Source: CAYOVG01 sp964407285
GTDB lineage: Bacteria > Desulfobacterota > Syntrophobacteria > Syntrophobacterales > Syntrophobacteraceae
Direction of reading: 5' to 3'
Assembly (NCBI GenBank): GCA_964407285.1
Contig: CAYOVG010000034.1
Location: forward strand, 1 to 29,732
Length of the DNA: 29,732 nucleotides
This document shows, in pieces, positions 9,314 to 18,316 of this stretch. Below the pieces are notes generated by a model. The model had not been told where the DNA came from, searched no databases, and saw only the letters and a list, made by a program, of their open reading frames with translations. How positions within the stretch are numbered: the first letter of the stretch is position 1; each line of letters begins with the position of its first letter. The translations under genes and the position numbers were made by a program.

Positions 9314-9357
9314 ATCGGTGTCTCATCTTCTCCGCCGGGTATGACGCCACGGGAGGA

Positions 9358-9380
9358 CTTTGCGATGAAGTGACGCAAAG
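9358..9380 (+). terminator. Hairpin after the histidine kinase gene
   Basis: CTTTGCG and CGCAAAG form a perfect 7-bp stem around a 9-base loop, 45 bases after the kinase stop. No T-tract follows, so it is a candidate terminator or operator only. Confidence 0.3.
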
Positions 9381-9489
9381 GTGCTCGATAGGGGGAGTTT
9401 CACGGGGGGAGCGGCGCGGAACGAAGCCCTCTGTGTATTGAGTCGATTGTTCAACAATTCATTCTTTTCGAGATAGGGAGAGACCATCT

Positions 9490-11499
9490 ATGAGAGACAT
9501 GAAGCTGGGTACAAGAATAGCCTGTGGATTCGGGACCATTTTGTTCATTACCGTTGTGCTTGGATGGGGGGCGATATGGAGAATGAAGGATGCCCAGGAA
9601 CAGACCATGGTGCTGGCCAGGCAGTTCGTCCCTCAAGTGAACGCCGTAGTTGATTTGGAGCAAAGCGTGGGGGAGATGATGTATGAGCTGAGGGGCTACA
9701 GCTATACAGGCGACGATAAATCCTTGGAGGCCGGAAAGAAAGCAGCCGGGGACATCAAAAAGAATCTGGCCGATCTGCGGGATTTGGCGGCCAAATCGCA
9801 ACATCTGACCAAGCTCAAGGAAATGATGGGTCCCCTGGAGGCCAATCTGAACGAATACGATAAACTCATCGGGGTGACCGTGGAAAAGGTGGAAGGGCTC
9901 GCCAGGAACCGGCAGGCCCTGGATGAAGCTGCCGCGGACTTCTCGAAACACGCCTATGCGTACCTTGAAGGCCAGAAAAGGAAAATGACCGAAGAGATCG
10001 AAGCCGATGCGGAAACCGGCGGGTTGAAGCAACGGTTGCAGAAGATCGCCCTGATCAATGATGTGCTCGACCTGTTGAACTGGACGCGTATCGCCAACTT
10101 CAAAGCCCAGGCCCTGCGGGATTCCGAAATCACCAAGCAGGCTTTGGGCAACTTTCCGAAAATCGAACAAAAGATCACGGAACTCCTCGCCATAACCGCC
10201 CAGGAATCAGACAAAAAAGACCTTGCACAGGTACTGCGGGCAGCCCGGGACTACAAAACCGCCATGACCGACCCCAGCGGCAGCTTTCAGGCCCTCCTCG
10301 ACGTCAACAACAAGCGTCGGGAACTCGGGAACGCAGCTGCGGCGGTCAGCCTGGAATGCACCAAGACAGCGCTCCAACGCATCGACAGTACCTCGGATGA
10401 ACTCAGCAGCATGCTCTCCGCGTCGTCCCGGCTTATGATATACGGTCTCATACTGGCCGTGCTGCTGGGCGCCGCCCTGGCTTTCGCCATAACCCGAGGA
10501 ATCCTCAAACCGATCAACACAGTGATAGACGGCCTTACCGAAGGCTCCCAGCAGGTGGTTTCGGCCTCGGGCCAGGTCGCTTCAGCCAGTCAGCAGCTTG
10601 CCGAAGGAGCATCCGAACAGGCCGCAGCACTGGAGCAGACATCTTCCGCCATAGAGCAACTGTCCGCCACATCGAGGCAGAACGCGGACAATGCGGGCCA
10701 CGCCAACGCTTTGATGTCCGAAGTCATGCAAGTCGTTGACACATCGACCGCCTCCATGAGGGAACTGACCGAATCGATGGATGAGATCACCAAGGCGAGC
10801 GAAGACACCTCGAGGATCATCAAAACCATTGATGAAATTGCCTTCCAGACCAATCTCCTGGCGCTCAATGCGGCTGTCGAAGCTGCCCGCGCGGGGGAGG
10901 CGGGGGCGGGGTTCGCCGTTGTTGCCGATGAAGTGAGAAACCTGGCCATGAGAGCGGCGGAGGCGGCCAAAAATACCGCAGGCCTGATAGAAGGCACGGT
11001 GAAGAAGATCAAGCACGGTTCAGGGACTGTGGAAAAGACGAATAGGGCCTTCGCCATGGTTGTCGAACATACGCAAAAAGTGGGTGAGTTGATCGGCGAG
11101 ATTGCGGCCTCATCGCAGGAGCAATCCCGTGGTGCGGAGGAAATCACCCGGGCCGTCACCGAGATGGATAGGGTTGTCCAGCAAAACGCTTCCAATTCCG
11201 AGGAATCGGCGGCAGCTTCCGAGGAACTCAACGCGCAGGCCGAGCAGATGAAGGAATTTGTTTCCGGGCTGGTGGCGCTCGTTGGGGAGAAGGCGAAGAA
11301 TGCGTCCAAACGCGACCTGAGGGGAATACGGTTCCCGTCCGCCGGAACAACTCCCGCAACCATTCAAGACAGCACAATTACCTCGGCAGGCTGGAGGAAT
11401 GGAGACGGGAAAGGCATATCGTCGCCCCGGAAGCACGGAAGGGAAATCCATTCCGATCAAATCATTCCATTGAACGAAGTGGGTGTGGAAGAAATCTGA
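9490..11499 (+). CDS. Methyl-accepting chemotaxis protein with HBM-like sensor, 669 aa (paralogue)
   Basis: A second transmembrane chemoreceptor with the layout of the one at 843: transmembrane helix 1 at about 10-30, an all-helical periplasmic sensor at 32-314, transmembrane helix 2 at about 315-335, a short HAMP-like segment (LKPINTVIDG) and a full signalling domain with the conserved hairpin tip (EIAFQTNLLALNAAVEAARA) and FAVVADEVRNLA. The motif LINDVLDLLNWTRIANFKAQ at 188-207 sits at the same residue numbers as in the first receptor, which supports a shared HBM-type sensor and descent by duplication. The C-terminal tail includes QIIPLNE, matching the other receptor. The binding site is GGGAGAG about 9 bases before the ATG. 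No CheA, CheW, CheR or CheB gene lies in the window. Confidence 0.93.
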   Translation: MRDMKLGTRIACGFGTILFITVVLGWGAIWRMKDAQEQTMVLARQFVPQVNAVVDLEQSVGEMMYELRGYSYTGDDKSLEAGKKAAGDIKKNLADLRDLAAKSQHLTKLKEMMGPLEANLNEYDKLIGVTVEKVEGLARNRQALDEAAADFSKHAYAYLEGQKRKMTEEIEADAETGGLKQRLQKIALINDVLDLLNWTRIANFKAQALRDSEITKQALGNFPKIEQKITELLAITAQESDKKDLAQVLRAARDYKTAMTDPSGSFQALLDVNNKRRELGNAAAAVSLECTKTALQRIDSTSDELSSMLSASSRLMIYGLILAVLLGAALAFAITRGILKPINTVIDGLTEGSQQVVSASGQVASASQQLAEGASEQAAALEQTSSAIEQLSATSRQNADNAGHANALMSEVMQVVDTSTASMRELTESMDEITKASEDTSRIIKTIDEIAFQTNLLALNAAVEAARAGEAGAGFAVVADEVRNLAMRAAEAAKNTAGLIEGTVKKIKHGSGTVEKTNRAFAMVVEHTQKVGELIGEIAASSQEQSRGAEEITRAVTEMDRVVQQNASNSEESAAASEELNAQAEQMKEFVSGLVALVGEKAKNASKRDLRGIRFPSAGTTPATIQDSTITSAGWRNGDGKGISSPRKHGREIHSDQIIPLNEVGVEEI

Positions 11500-11577
11500 G
11501 CACGGAACGTTTCTTGCGTGGATATCCTCGCCGGTTCGTTGCATACTGGTTGTGGATGACGAACGGTCGTTCGTAAA

Positions 11578-11600
11578 GTTCCCCGGCAATGCCGGGGAAC
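11578..11600. terminator. Bidirectional hairpin between convergent genes
   Basis: GTTCCCCGGC, loop AAT, GCCGGGGAAC is a perfect 10-bp GC-rich stem. It lies between the stop of the second chemoreceptor (11499, plus) and the stop of the flippase (11608, minus). A smaller perfect stem, ACGAAC-GGTC-GTTCGT, is at 11559-11574. There is no strong T-tract on either side, but the position fits a shared terminator. Confidence 0.55.
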
Positions 11601-11607
11601 CGGGCCG

Positions 11608-13050
11608 TCATTCGAGGGGGTTGGAAGGGACGCGTCGGGTGTCGTATGCGGCAAAAGCCTTGTGCGCTTTCAGCAGGTAGAGCAGGGCAAGGTAGAAAAC
11701 TCCGAGGCATGCCGCCAAACCGGCTATGTGCAGGTGTTCCGAAAGGGCCATTCCGAGCGCCGGCGTGGCCAGGGACGCCAGCGTGACCTTGGCCATGAAG
11801 ATCATGTCGGGGTATCTCGGGGTGATCCGGTCCTTCAGAGCGTAGAGCATGATCGCCAGCACGACCAGTTCCGTGAGCACCGTTGTGAGGGCGGCCCCTT
11901 TGGCTCCGTAACCCGGGATTGCGAACGCGTTTGCCGCCACGTTGACGACGACGCCCACGCCGGTTGCGGCCACGATCGCCCTCTCTTTGTTGGTGCCCGC
12001 CAGCACGTGGGAACAGAGCAGCCCGGCGGAAACGAAGACGAACGCAAAGAGTAGTATCTGCAGCACCAGTACCGAGTCGGCGTACTCGTTGCCGTATACC
12101 AGGTGGATGATTTCCTTTGAGAAAAGAAATCCGACGGTCAGCACGGGCATGCAGATAAGAAATATCGTTTTGAATGCGTTGGAGAATATGACCCCGACCA
12201 TCCCGGAGTCTTCCACATGGCACCTGGAAACCAGCGGATAGATGCTCGACGACACCACCAGCGCTATGTTGGTCAGCCCTTCGAACAGGTTGTACGCCGC
12301 CGAGTACCGGCCCACCTCCGCGGCGCTTCTCAGGTATCCCAGCATGACGCTGTCCACTTTGAAGTAGATATCGCTGAAGACGATGCTCAGGGCGAACGGG
12401 ATGGAGGTTCGCAGCAACGAAGGCCACTCGCGCGTGTCGAAACGCATCCGGATGGGGCCGACATCGAGGGAATTCAGCTTCCACATGAGATAGACCACGC
12501 TTAGGACTTTCCCCACAAGCAGCATCAAAGCGAAGCTTATGACTTTGCCTCCGGCGAGAAGAACCGCGGCGCAGAGCACGAGGGTGCACACCCTGTCGAT
12601 GACGACGGACGCACTCTCATGGTGGAAGAGGTTGTTGGCCGTGAACATGCCCCGGAAGAGCATCTGGTAGCCCTTCAGGAAGAACTGAGCCATGGTGAGA
12701 TAGATGGCGATCAGTACTGTCGGGGACGTGCCGGTAAAGTAGAGGATCGGAAAAAGCGCTGCCGCCGGCAGCAGATACGAAATCGTTCGCAATGAAAGGA
12801 GGTTGCCCAGTATGTGTGCCGATCCGGATTTGTCCCTCGCGATGGTGCGCGTCAGATGGGGGTAGAAGCCGAAATCGAAGATTACGTTGGTCACTTCGGA
12901 AAAGGCGTATGCGAAGGAAAAAACCCCGAAGTCGTGCCGGCCCAGGAACCGCGCACCGAGTATGAGCGTAACGAACATCAGAACGTGAGTGGAAGCCGTA
13001 AGGGTCGAGAAACTAAGGTTTTTCAGTATGATGCTCTTTATGTTCATCAT
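11608..13050 (-). CDS. Polysaccharide flippase (Wzx/MATE-type membrane protein), 480 aa
   Basis: A strongly hydrophobic protein with about 12-14 predicted membrane helices and the N-terminal pattern of O-antigen/oligosaccharide flippases (KNLSFSTLTASTHVLMFVTL, then GRHDFGVFSFAYAF). It would move lipid-linked repeat units across the inner membrane. Length matches the family, usually 400-500 residues. It is the last gene of a four-gene minus-strand run with a deacetylase, a glycosyltransferase and an acyltransferase, which supports a role in a surface or exported polysaccharide. Two ATGs open the gene (13050 and 13047). The exact substrate cannot be told, and no polymerase (Wzy) is in the window. 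Confidence 0.87.
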   Translation of the reverse strand: MMNIKSIILKNLSFSTLTASTHVLMFVTLILGARFLGRHDFGVFSFAYAFSEVTNVIFDFGFYPHLTRTIARDKSGSAHILGNLLSLRTISYLLPAAALFPILYFTGTSPTVLIAIYLTMAQFFLKGYQMLFRGMFTANNLFHHESASVVIDRVCTLVLCAAVLLAGGKVISFALMLLVGKVLSVVYLMWKLNSLDVGPIRMRFDTREWPSLLRTSIPFALSIVFSDIYFKVDSVMLGYLRSAAEVGRYSAAYNLFEGLTNIALVVSSSIYPLVSRCHVEDSGMVGVIFSNAFKTIFLICMPVLTVGFLFSKEIIHLVYGNEYADSVLVLQILLFAFVFVSAGLLCSHVLAGTNKERAIVAATGVGVVVNVAANAFAIPGYGAKGAALTTVLTELVVLAIMLYALKDRITPRYPDMIFMAKVTLASLATPALGMALSEHLHIAGLAACLGVFYLALLYLLKAHKAFAAYDTRRVPSNPLE

Positions 13051-13101
13051 CAGCGGTTTCCATGGTTTCCATCCCGGTTCTGCCTTTTTTCCCGCCGGCG
13101 T

Positions 13102-14220
13102 CTACCTGCTGCCGATCCCCGCCCGCAGAAGGGAAAAGCGCAGGGCTCGGGCGTAAGTGTTGGCGTCCAGTTTCGGGCGTAGGCGGTTGAACCACATGTG
13201 AGCCAGTCTGCCTCGCGGTTTGGGCGGACAGAGCGTGACCGCGCAGAGCCGGCGTGTCCGCGGTTTCCATTTGAATTTGTAGGTTTCCGCGCCCGATCCC
13301 ATGTCGTACTCTTCGAGGTTGGCCCTGAAGGCCTGCTCCGCCGTATAGATCGCCAGCAGTCGTCCCACGGAGTACTTCGCCAGCGCCTCGTCGAAACTGG
13401 TCACCAGGTCCAGGTACTTACCCCCATACGTAAATCCGAGGCTGAGGGCCGCGATCCGGTCTCCCGCCCGCATGGCTGCAAGGCTGAGTGCGCCCTTCCG
13501 TCGAAAAGCCTCGGCCAGCGCCGTGTAGAAGCTCCGGTAGGCCGGTGAGTGGAACAGGCTGTAATCGCGAGCGTCCCGGCGGGCGATGTGCTGCTTCATG
13601 AGCACGTCCAGGTGGGTCGAGATTTCCTCCCGGTCGTCGAGAACCCGGAAAGAAACGCTACCGACCTCCGCTTCCAGCTTTTTCATGCACCGGCGCGAAT
13701 CGGACCGGAACCTTCTGTCTAGGCTTTGCCAGTAGGCGTCCCACGAGCTTTCGATCCTTATATACGGGGCGACATCGGTCGGGCGTACCTCGTACAGTCC
13801 GTTGGCTCTGAATGCCGCAAGCTGAAGCTGCTCGAAATTGGGGGAATCCGACGGCGCCCGGACCAGTTCGAATATGTCCCAGCCCGGATGGCTCCGGAGA
13901 GCGTGCAGAATGGCTTCCAGGGTTTGCGGCCTATGTTCGGGCGCTATGATGAAGTCCTGGTAATCCGCCGGTCCCATGAATCCGAGGCGGCGGAAACCCT
14001 CCTTGGATTTGATGCAAAGCGGCGCGATACCCTGCACGCGACCGTCCCGGCGGGCGACCGCCACGCACATGGCGCCGCCTTCCGCCAGGTGCAGCCGGCA
14101 AGTCCGATACCATTCGAAGGACAGGAAGAAATTCGTGGCGCCAGAGCGTACGATCAGTTCGTTCCATGCGGGCTCCAGGCGATCCAGGTCCCGCTCTTCC
14201 GTGATGATATCCACCTGCAT
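13102..14220 (-). CDS. FemAB/CelD-like GNAT acyltransferase, 372 aa
   Basis: The protein starts with the pattern of the CelD/BcsL-like family (DRLEPAWNELIVRSGATNFF, LSFEWYRTC, then VARRDGRVQGIAPL). Its C-terminal half has the acyltransferase fold found in GNAT/FemAB proteins, ending with the family hallmark DMGSGAETYKFKWK. Such proteins are frequent in exopolysaccharide clusters, where they are thought to acylate a sugar or a lipid-linked intermediate. The frame is open to 14307, but that extension falls in the repeat-rich spacer. ATG 14220 is preceded by AAGGAAAGGA and starts at the conserved N-terminus. It is separated from the flippase by 51 bases, within the same operon. The exact acceptor is unknown. 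Confidence 0.82.
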   Translation of the reverse strand: MQVDIITEERDLDRLEPAWNELIVRSGATNFFLSFEWYRTCRLHLAEGGAMCVAVARRDGRVQGIAPLCIKSKEGFRRLGFMGPADYQDFIIAPEHRPQTLEAILHALRSHPGWDIFELVRAPSDSPNFEQLQLAAFRANGLYEVRPTDVAPYIRIESSWDAYWQSLDRRFRSDSRRCMKKLEAEVGSVSFRVLDDREEISTHLDVLMKQHIARRDARDYSLFHSPAYRSFYTALAEAFRRKGALSLAAMRAGDRIAALSLGFTYGGKYLDLVTSFDEALAKYSVGRLLAIYTAEQAFRANLEEYDMGSGAETYKFKWKPRTRRLCAVTLCPPKPRGRLAHMWFNRLRPKLDANTYARALRFSLLRAGIGSR

Positions 14221-14268
14221 AATCGTCCTTTCCTTCACAACGGGCCGCGGCCGCACCGGCGCGCCTGA

Positions 14269-14363
14269 AACCCGCAACGCGAAGCCCGTTTCCCGATTCA
14301 CGCACACAACTCACGTAACACGAACGCGCAACCGGCAACCCGCAACCCGCAACGCGAAGCCCG
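14269..14363. repeat. 20-bp direct repeat with degenerate GGGTTGC units
   Basis: AACCCGCAACGCGAAGCCCG occurs exactly at 14269-14288 and 14344-14363. Between them are further variants such as GCAACCGGCAACCCGCAACC. Read on the minus strand these are GGGTTGC-type heptamers like those at 21368-21447. The element fills the spacer between the glycosyltransferase and acyltransferase genes. Confidence 0.75.
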
Positions 14364-14365
14364 CC

Positions 14366-15529
14366 CTAAGCCGCCGCCAGCCGGGTCTGCCCGGAACATC
14401 GGGTTTCGTGCACGGCCCAGTAGAGTTCCATGAGGGCCCGAGCGTTTGCTTCGATGCTGAAGGCTTTGCTCGCAATTTGGGCTTTCCGGGCCAACCGGGC
14501 GGCGAATTCGGGGTGTTCCAAGAGATGAACGACCTTGTCGGCGAGCGCGCCGGGGTCCCCCGGAGGAATGAACAGGACCGTCTCGCGGTCTCCGGCGATC
14601 TCGAGCATACCCCCCACCTTGGTGGCGACGACGGGGTTTCCCACCGCCATCGCCTCCAGGAGCGCCACCCCGAACCCCTCGATGAGGGACGGTATCACGG
14701 TGACGTCCATAATGGAGAGAAGTTCGACGACATCCGTCCGGAATCCAAGAAACCGGACGTTCCCGTCGATGCCCAGTTCCTTCGTCAGGGCTTCCTGCTT
14801 TTCCCGGAGCGGACCTTCGCCGGCTATCAGGAAGATAGTGTTCGGGAATTTCCGCAGGATCAGGGGCATGGCCCGTATGAAGTACTCGACGCCCTTTTCC
14901 TTCCTGAGCCGGCTGACGGCGCCGATGATTCCGAAGTCATCGGGAATCTGGAGTTCGGCCCTCTTCTTCGCGACGGCGGCCCGGTCGCTCCTCCTGAACC
15001 GGTCGGCCCGTATGCCGTTGTAGATGATCCTTATCTTCGATTCCGGTATGCTGCGGCCCCGTATCATGAAGTCCCTCACACTGTCGCTCACGGCGACGGC
15101 GACATCCGTCAAACCTCTCAGCATCCGGTCCGCCGCGTACTGGTGGGGCAGGATATCCAGGACGGCGTGCTCGTGAACTATGTTTCCGATCCCCTTCAGC
15201 CTGGACGCGATCCGTCCGAAATTTGCGGAGCTGTATCCATGGAGGTGCAGGATGTCGAAGCGTTTCCGTTCAACCAGGTCCGAGATGGCGAAAACGTTCC
15301 TCGGGGAGTACTTGCTCAGGCCGAGATAGTGTACGGGGATGCCCTTGCTTTCAAGTATCTCTCCGGGCGCTCTCGCGCACGGCAGGGTGCATACCGATAC
15401 CTGGAAAAGGGCGGGATCGAGGCACGTCGCCCATTCCCCTATCAAGGTGGCGCAACTGCTCGGATTGGAGCCGTCCATGGAGAGTTTGTCGATGACATGC
15501 AGGATTCTGATGGGCCGTTCATGACGCAT
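14366..15529 (-). CDS. GT4-family glycosyltransferase, 387 aa
   Basis: A retaining GT-B glycosyltransferase expected to add a sugar from a nucleotide donor to a lipid-linked glycan at the cytosolic face. The N-terminal domain opens with IRILHVIDKLSMDG, and FDILHLHGYSS at about 91-101 is typical. The C-terminal domain (about 195-370) has GAVSRLRKEKGVEYFIRAMP, LIAGEGPLRE and the E-x7-E donor motif with Glu284 and Glu292 (SLIEGFGVALLEAMAVG). Length is normal for the family. It follows the deacetylase by 16 bases, in the same transcript. The sugar specificity cannot be read from sequence. Confidence 0.9.
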   Translation of the reverse strand: MRHERPIRILHVIDKLSMDGSNPSSCATLIGEWATCLDPALFQVSVCTLPCARAPGEILESKGIPVHYLGLSKYSPRNVFAISDLVERKRFDILHLHGYSSANFGRIASRLKGIGNIVHEHAVLDILPHQYAADRMLRGLTDVAVAVSDSVRDFMIRGRSIPESKIRIIYNGIRADRFRRSDRAAVAKKRAELQIPDDFGIIGAVSRLRKEKGVEYFIRAMPLILRKFPNTIFLIAGEGPLREKQEALTKELGIDGNVRFLGFRTDVVELLSIMDVTVIPSLIEGFGVALLEAMAVGNPVVATKVGGMLEIAGDRETVLFIPPGDPGALADKVVHLLEHPEFAARLARKAQIASKAFSIEANARALMELYWAVHETRCSGQTRLAAA

Positions 15530-15545
15530 GGGGTACTCCTTGTAT

Positions 15546-16742
15546 TCAAAATACCGGCTCGTTCTTGAATCGGCGCAGGGCTTTCATCCCGTACACCGCA
15601 CAGAGGCTCTTTCTCCCGGTTCCCGAAAGCCTCCAGATGAAGTCGTGTTTGATCCGGACCAGGCGCAGCGGGTCGTCGCCTGCCCTGTTGATGCGCCTGC
15701 CCCCGACAACCCCCCAAAAGCAACTCCTTATTCCGAGTTCGCGGGCCGTATCCACGGCCAACCGGCTTCCGACCGTGAAGGGGAGGCACAGATGGTTTCC
15801 CGCTTCCGGGTGGACTTCCCGGCGGATGATCCCCGCAGCCGTCCGCAGGTCGCGCCGGATCGCGCCCCGGACCTCGGCAGGGTTCTGAAAGCTCGGGTTC
15901 GTCACAAAACCGCTCCCGACGATCTCTTCCCGCAGGTCCCTCATCCATCCGTTGCGGGTTTCGATTCCCGCGGCTTTCGCCTGCCGGTAGGCATTGCGGC
16001 AATGGTCGAGGACTTCCTCCGGTATCCCGAGAGCGGGGAGTCCTTGCATGAGGGGGGCCGGTTCAAAAAGGGGAAGGCCGAGGAACTTCTCCCGGTCCGG
16101 TTCGCCTCCGGCATCCTCCGGTTCCAGGTAGGCGGTGACGGGAGTTTTGTAAGGGACGAAGGATGTGCCGGAATGGATAAAACCGGCGAGCCGGGGACTT
16201 ACGAACACTTCCTTGTGGAAAAGAGTGTGAGATTCGACGCTCACCAGGCCCGATGCATACATAATGCGTATTTCCGGCCAGTTGCAGACCGTTTCGTCCC
16301 GGAGATCGGCGTTGTGAAGCTGTTCGGGAGAGATGCGGCCGGCCCGGACATCGGCCAGGTTGGGCCTCGGCGCTTCGGCCCTGGGCGTTACGCCGGGGAT
16401 GATGAAAAGAACGGCTTTCATTCCGTACTTTTCGAGCAACGGATAGCCGAACCTCCAGAAGCTGGACCTGCCGTCGTCCACCGTGAGCACAACGGACCTC
16501 GGACCGCACTCCACCCGGCCCTCGATGCAGTCGGCCGTCTCGTCCGCACTCAGAGTCCGGTATCCGTTTCGTTTCAGGTACAGGAGTTGCGCCTCGAAGG
16601 AAACGGGATCTATCGAGTGGAAGACGAACACGGGTATGTCGCCCGCAAGCTCTCGCGGCCTGCTCTCGAAGACGAACCCGGGATATCCGCTCAGGACGGA
16701 TTTCAGTTCGGCGTGCAACTGCGTCATGAAGGGAAAATGCAT
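15546..16742 (-). CDS. Polysaccharide deacetylase family protein, 398 aa
   Basis: The NodB-type deacetylase motifs are visible: VLTVDDGRSSF at about 85-95 (motif 1, Asp89 and Asp90), and SHTLFHKEVF at 171-180 (motif 2, metal-binding His172 and His176). VFVFHSI at 39-44 is the usual first strand. Such enzymes remove N- or O-acetyl groups from polysaccharides using a divalent metal. The C-terminal half (about 180-398) is longer than the minimal fold. No clear signal peptide is seen, so it may act on a cytosolic or lipid-linked intermediate, or be exported without a classic leader. It is the first gene of the minus-strand polysaccharide operon. ATG 16742 has AAGGA upstream; ATG at residue 6 is an alternative. 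Confidence 0.85.
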   Translation of the reverse strand: MHFPFMTQLHAELKSVLSGYPGFVFESRPRELAGDIPVFVFHSIDPVSFEAQLLYLKRNGYRTLSADETADCIEGRVECGPRSVVLTVDDGRSSFWRFGYPLLEKYGMKAVLFIIPGVTPRAEAPRPNLADVRAGRISPEQLHNADLRDETVCNWPEIRIMYASGLVSVESHTLFHKEVFVSPRLAGFIHSGTSFVPYKTPVTAYLEPEDAGGEPDREKFLGLPLFEPAPLMQGLPALGIPEEVLDHCRNAYRQAKAAGIETRNGWMRDLREEIVGSGFVTNPSFQNPAEVRGAIRRDLRTAAGIIRREVHPEAGNHLCLPFTVGSRLAVDTARELGIRSCFWGVVGGRRINRAGDDPLRLVRIKHDFIWRLSGTGRKSLCAVYGMKALRRFKNEPVF

Positions 16743-17119
16743 AGGCTACGGTTCCTTGGTGGGCTGACACCGCGGCAAACAGCATAGAGCGGTTTTTTTC
16801 TCCTGATCCCTCGCTTCGCGACCGGCCTTCTTCGCAAACTCTCATACCTCTATAAGAACGGATAGCGTTCCCGTCGAGCGATTCCACCAAATGCAAAATT
16901 CCGGAACGAGTTCCATCGAGGCGCTTGCGCCGGCTCTTCCCGTGGATGAAAAGGAGGATGATTCCGAGGTTTTCCGGCGGGACTCACCGATTCGGACGAT
17001 ACCGGATCAGAAATATCTTGAAATACGGTGAAGGCTGTATTATTGTATAAAGAACCACGGTATATGAAGATAAGGATTTGCAGGGGTTCTTGGGGGAGCG
17101 GTTTCTCACTTTTCCGCCC
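16743..17119. promoter_or_regulatory. Spacer holding the polysaccharide operon promoter and the LysR 3' end
   Basis: No gene is supported in these 377 bases. It lies upstream of the minus-strand deacetylase and downstream of the minus-strand LysR gene. A small inverted repeat, GAACG-GATAG-CGTTC, is at 16856-16870, about 115 bases from the deacetylase start. AAGAACC (17050-17056) and GGTTCTT (17085-17091) could pair over a 28-base loop. I found no convincing promoter hexamers. Confidence 0.3.
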
Positions 17120-18010
17120 TTATGACTGTTCGCGCAGGAATTCGACCAGCGCCATGCAGAGGGGGGAAAGCTGGCGGTTTTTCCTCTGAATGAGGTAGAA
17201 CGGCCGGGGGAAGCGGATGCCGTCGATGGGAACCTCCACGAGAACTCGCCTTTCGATATCCTCCGCCACGGCTTCCCGCGAGATGATGGATACGCCGATG
17301 CGGGCCTTGAGGGCCTGCCGCACTGCTTCCGTGCTTCCCATTTCCGCTACGGTGTGGAGCCTCGACGGGTCGATCCCGTTTTCCTTCAAGATCCGCGACA
17401 TGACCATCCTGGTTCCCGAGCCCTTCTCCCGCAGGACGAACGGCTGTTCGTAGATATCGTTCGGGTTCACGCTCGAGAGCTTCGCCCACGGGTGTTCCGG
17501 AAAGACGGCGAGGACCAGTTCGTCCGAGAAGATCTCCTCGAGTTCCGCACGGCGGTCCTGCCACCTGGCTCCGATGAGGCCGAGTTCGAGCGTGCCGTCG
17601 AGAACGCTTTCCGCGATAATCCCGGAGCTGGAAATTTTCAGGGTGATTTGGATGGAAGGGTGTAATTCCTTGAAGAAGCCGATGAGCTTCGGAAGAATGT
17701 ACGTGCCGGGGATGGTGCCGGCCCCGAGGGAGAGGTGGCCGGAGAGGTTGCCCCTGTGCTCCTTGAGGGCCTGTACGGCTTCGTCGCGGAGCTGAAGTAT
17801 TCTGCGGGCGTACTGGTAGAGGATCTTGCCCGCGGGAGTCGCGACCGCCTCGCGGCCGAGGCGGTCGATCAGCTTTTCTCCAACCAGTTCTTCGAGTGTT
17901 CTGATGTGCTCGCTCACCGTGGGCTGTGAAAGGGGGAGAACTTCGGCGGCCTTGGTAAAACTTCCCAGTTCCAGGACTCTGCAAAAGACTTCCAGACGAC
18001 GCATATCCAT
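17120..18010 (-). CDS. LysR-family transcriptional regulator, resembling the selenium-associated subgroup
   Basis: A 296-residue LysR-type regulator of standard length. The winged helix-turn-helix occupies about 1-60 (MRRLEVFCRVLELGSFTKAA, then LSQPTVSEHIRTLEE). The two-lobed effector-binding domain spans about 90-290, with the CysB-like start GHLSLGAGTIPGTYILPKLI. The N-terminal wording and the IPGTY motif resemble, from memory, the LysR group that co-occurs with selenium metabolism, but no selenium gene lies in the window, so this is tentative. It is divergent from the ABC exporter, with about 300 bases between them, which is the usual arrangement for a LysR regulator controlling its neighbour and itself. 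ATG 18010 is followed by a second possible ATG at residue 3. Confidence 0.88.
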   Translation of the reverse strand: MDMRRLEVFCRVLELGSFTKAAEVLPLSQPTVSEHIRTLEELVGEKLIDRLGREAVATPAGKILYQYARRILQLRDEAVQALKEHRGNLSGHLSLGAGTIPGTYILPKLIGFFKELHPSIQITLKISSSGIIAESVLDGTLELGLIGARWQDRRAELEEIFSDELVLAVFPEHPWAKLSSVNPNDIYEQPFVLREKGSGTRMVMSRILKENGIDPSRLHTVAEMGSTEAVRQALKARIGVSIISREAVAEDIERRVLVEVPIDGIRFPRPFYLIQRKNRQLSPLCMALVEFLREQS

Positions 18011-18070
18011 ATGGCTGTTTTTCCCTTTTCTACCGATATGTCACTGCAACATTTCGTTTTCTTTCCGCTT

Positions 18071-18104
18071 TCACGTGAGAGGAATCAAGTCCCGAATCAC
18101 GTGA
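18071..18104. promoter_or_regulatory. Two copies of the palindrome TCACGTGA, 26 bp apart
   Basis: TCACGTGA is present at 18071-18078 and 18097-18104, each followed by GAGR or GAGG-like purines. The sites are spaced 26 bp start to start, about 2.5 helical turns, in the LysR/ABC intergenic region. This looks like a pair of operator half-arrays for a dimeric regulator; the regulator is not known. Confidence 0.45.
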
Positions 18105-18133
18105 GGCAAACATGCTCACTTTCGGAAGTGTTC

Positions 18134-18148
18134 TTATCTATACAATAA
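18134..18148. promoter_or_regulatory. Candidate LysR-type operator (T-N11-A)
   Basis: TTAT-CTATACA-ATAA is a perfect inverted repeat with the T-N11-A spacing typical of LysR-family sites. It lies 124 bases upstream of the LysR start and about 170 bases upstream of the ABC exporter start. Confidence 0.4.
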
Positions 18149-18316
18149 CCCCGTTCAACATTCCACATTCTTTTTCGCAACGGGCGCTTTTATGTTTTTG
18201 CCGTTTAATAATTAGATGTTACATTAACGTCATCATTGGAAGGGCGCTCTGATTGGAGTGCATTGGCCGCATTATTTTCTCCGGACAGCCGACGTCGATT
18301 CGGGAGGCAAACACTG

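Noticed and set aside
13976..16787. Two long plus-strand open frames (530 and 419 residues) across the polysaccharide operon
   Set aside because: They run opposite real minus-strand glycosyltransferase and deacetylase genes with catalytic motifs, and span the repeat-rich spacer.
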